Positions 6,168-6,724 of a stretch of DNA of 6,724 nucleotides are shown here, one piece after another; positions within the stretch are counted from its first letter, which is position 1; every line of letters starts with the position of its first letter. Source of the stretch: Burkholderiales bacterium (lineage in GTDB: Bacteria > Pseudomonadota > Gammaproteobacteria > Burkholderiales > Burkholderiaceae_C); the NCBI GenBank assembly GCA_006227785.1, contig SBFU01000486.1, forward strand, positions 1 to 6,724. Direction: 5' to 3'. Under the pieces are notes generated by a model that was not told the origin of the DNA, ran no database searches, and saw only the letters and a list, made by a program, of their open reading frames with translations. The position numbers and the translations under genes were made by a program.

Positions 6168-6212
6168 TGAAGCCGGCGGGCTTGCCCCTGCCCCGGCCGA
6201 CCCAGAAGCTTC

Positions 6213-6217
6213 AGGAG
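6213..6217 (+). promoter_or_regulatory. Ribosome binding site deciding the GTG start of the LysR gene
   Basis: AGGAG lies 6 bases before the GTG at 6224. The resulting N-terminus (MSTFDPDALECLAAII) aligns with the normal start of the LysR helix-turn-helix domain. Confidence 0.75.
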
Positions 6218-6223
6218 ACATCC

Positions 6224-6724
6224 GTGAGCACTTTCGACCCCGACGCGCTCGAATGCCTGGCGGCCATCATTGAAGAGGGCGGGTTCGAGCGCGCCGCACA
6301 GCGCCTCTCGATCACCCAGTCGGCCGTCTCGCAGCGCCTACGCGCGCTGGAGGCGCAGGTGGGCACCGTGCTCATCGTGCGCAGCCGTCCGCTCAAGCCC
6401 ACACAGGCCGGGCAGCTCATGCTCAAACACGCCAAGATGATGCGCCTGCTGCGGGCCGATCTGGAACGCGACCTGCGTGAACTGGCACCCAGCAGCACCG
6501 GGGGTGCCCGGGAGGAGGAGCGCATCTCGGTGGCCATCAATGCCGACAGCATCGGCAGCTGGGCCTTGCCGGCGCTGGACCCGCTGGCCCAGGCGGGGCT
6601 GCCGATCGAGATCATCGTCGACGACCAGGAGTTCACGCACGAATGGTTGCGCGAGGGGCAGGTGATCGGGTGTGTGACATCGCTGGGGCGGGCGCTGCGC
6701 GGCTGCCGCATGGAGGTGCTCGGC
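6224..6724 (+). CDS. argP: LysR-family regulator, ArgP/IciA-like, 3' partial
   Basis: The first 167 residues of a LysR-type transcriptional regulator are present; the family is about 295-300 residues long, so the window end cuts it inside the effector domain. The winged helix-turn-helix is at about residues 6-65, with FERAAQRLSITQSAVSQRLR (21-40) and ALEAQVG. The combination GGFERAAQRLSITQSAVSQR, VRSRPLKPTQAG (52-63), ISVAINADSIGSWALPAL (101-118), VDDQEFTHEWLREGQVIGCV (132-151) and LRGCRMEVLG (158-167) is the pattern of ArgP (IciA), which senses lysine and arginine and controls amino-acid transport and biosynthesis genes. The symbol is given by this resemblance, not by a full-length comparison. 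The gene starts at GTG with a good ribosome binding site and is divergent from the AGCS symporter across 256 bases. That arrangement suggests it controls the symporter and perhaps itself. Confidence 0.85.
   Translation, partial: MSTFDPDALECLAAIIEEGGFERAAQRLSITQSAVSQRLRALEAQVGTVLIVRSRPLKPTQAGQLMLKHAKMMRLLRADLERDLRELAPSSTGGAREEERISVAINADSIGSWALPALDPLAQAGLPIEIIVDDQEFTHEWLREGQVIGCVTSLGRALRGCRMEVLG

Overview
The window is high-GC DNA with short intergenic gaps and genes on both strands. The gene types suggest a betaproteobacterium of the order Burkholderiales, probably Comamonadaceae-like: a Bug/TctC-type solute receptor, a stand-alone HDOD protein, and an ArgP-type LysR regulator beside an amino-acid symporter. 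This placement is inferred from gene content and style, not from a marker gene.

Layout from left to right. The window opens inside a Bug-family periplasmic receptor gene (1-591, +), which is closed by a strong intrinsic terminator (616-643). A GTG-started HDOD-domain gene follows (699-1568, +). It converges on a 10-TM EamA/DMT transporter gene (1586-2491, -), with a hairpin at the junction. The 265-bp gap upstream of the transporter is not plain spacer. It holds an array of degenerate 19-bp repeats running into a paired palindromic repeat element (2640-2721). A flavin reductase-like gene (2757-3278, -) is divergent from a secreted M14 zinc carboxypeptidase gene resembling MpaA (3454-4365, +), and the latter may be leaderless. 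The peptidase gene converges on an AGCS sodium:alanine/glycine symporter gene (4408-5967, -). Divergent from that is the start of an ArgP/IciA-like LysR regulator (6224-6724, +), cut by the window end. The 256-bp gap between these two contains an AT-rich patch with dyads and a structured leader for the symporter.

Most genes look like independent single-gene units with ordinary housekeeping or transport roles. The one clear functional pairing is the ArgP-like regulator with the AGCS symporter: a basic-amino-acid-type sensor divergent from an amino-acid uptake system. I see no defence island, phage, insertion sequence, CRISPR array or rRNA/tRNA gene. The points most worth a second look are non-coding: the 19-bp array fused to the palindromic element, and the leader of the symporter gene.
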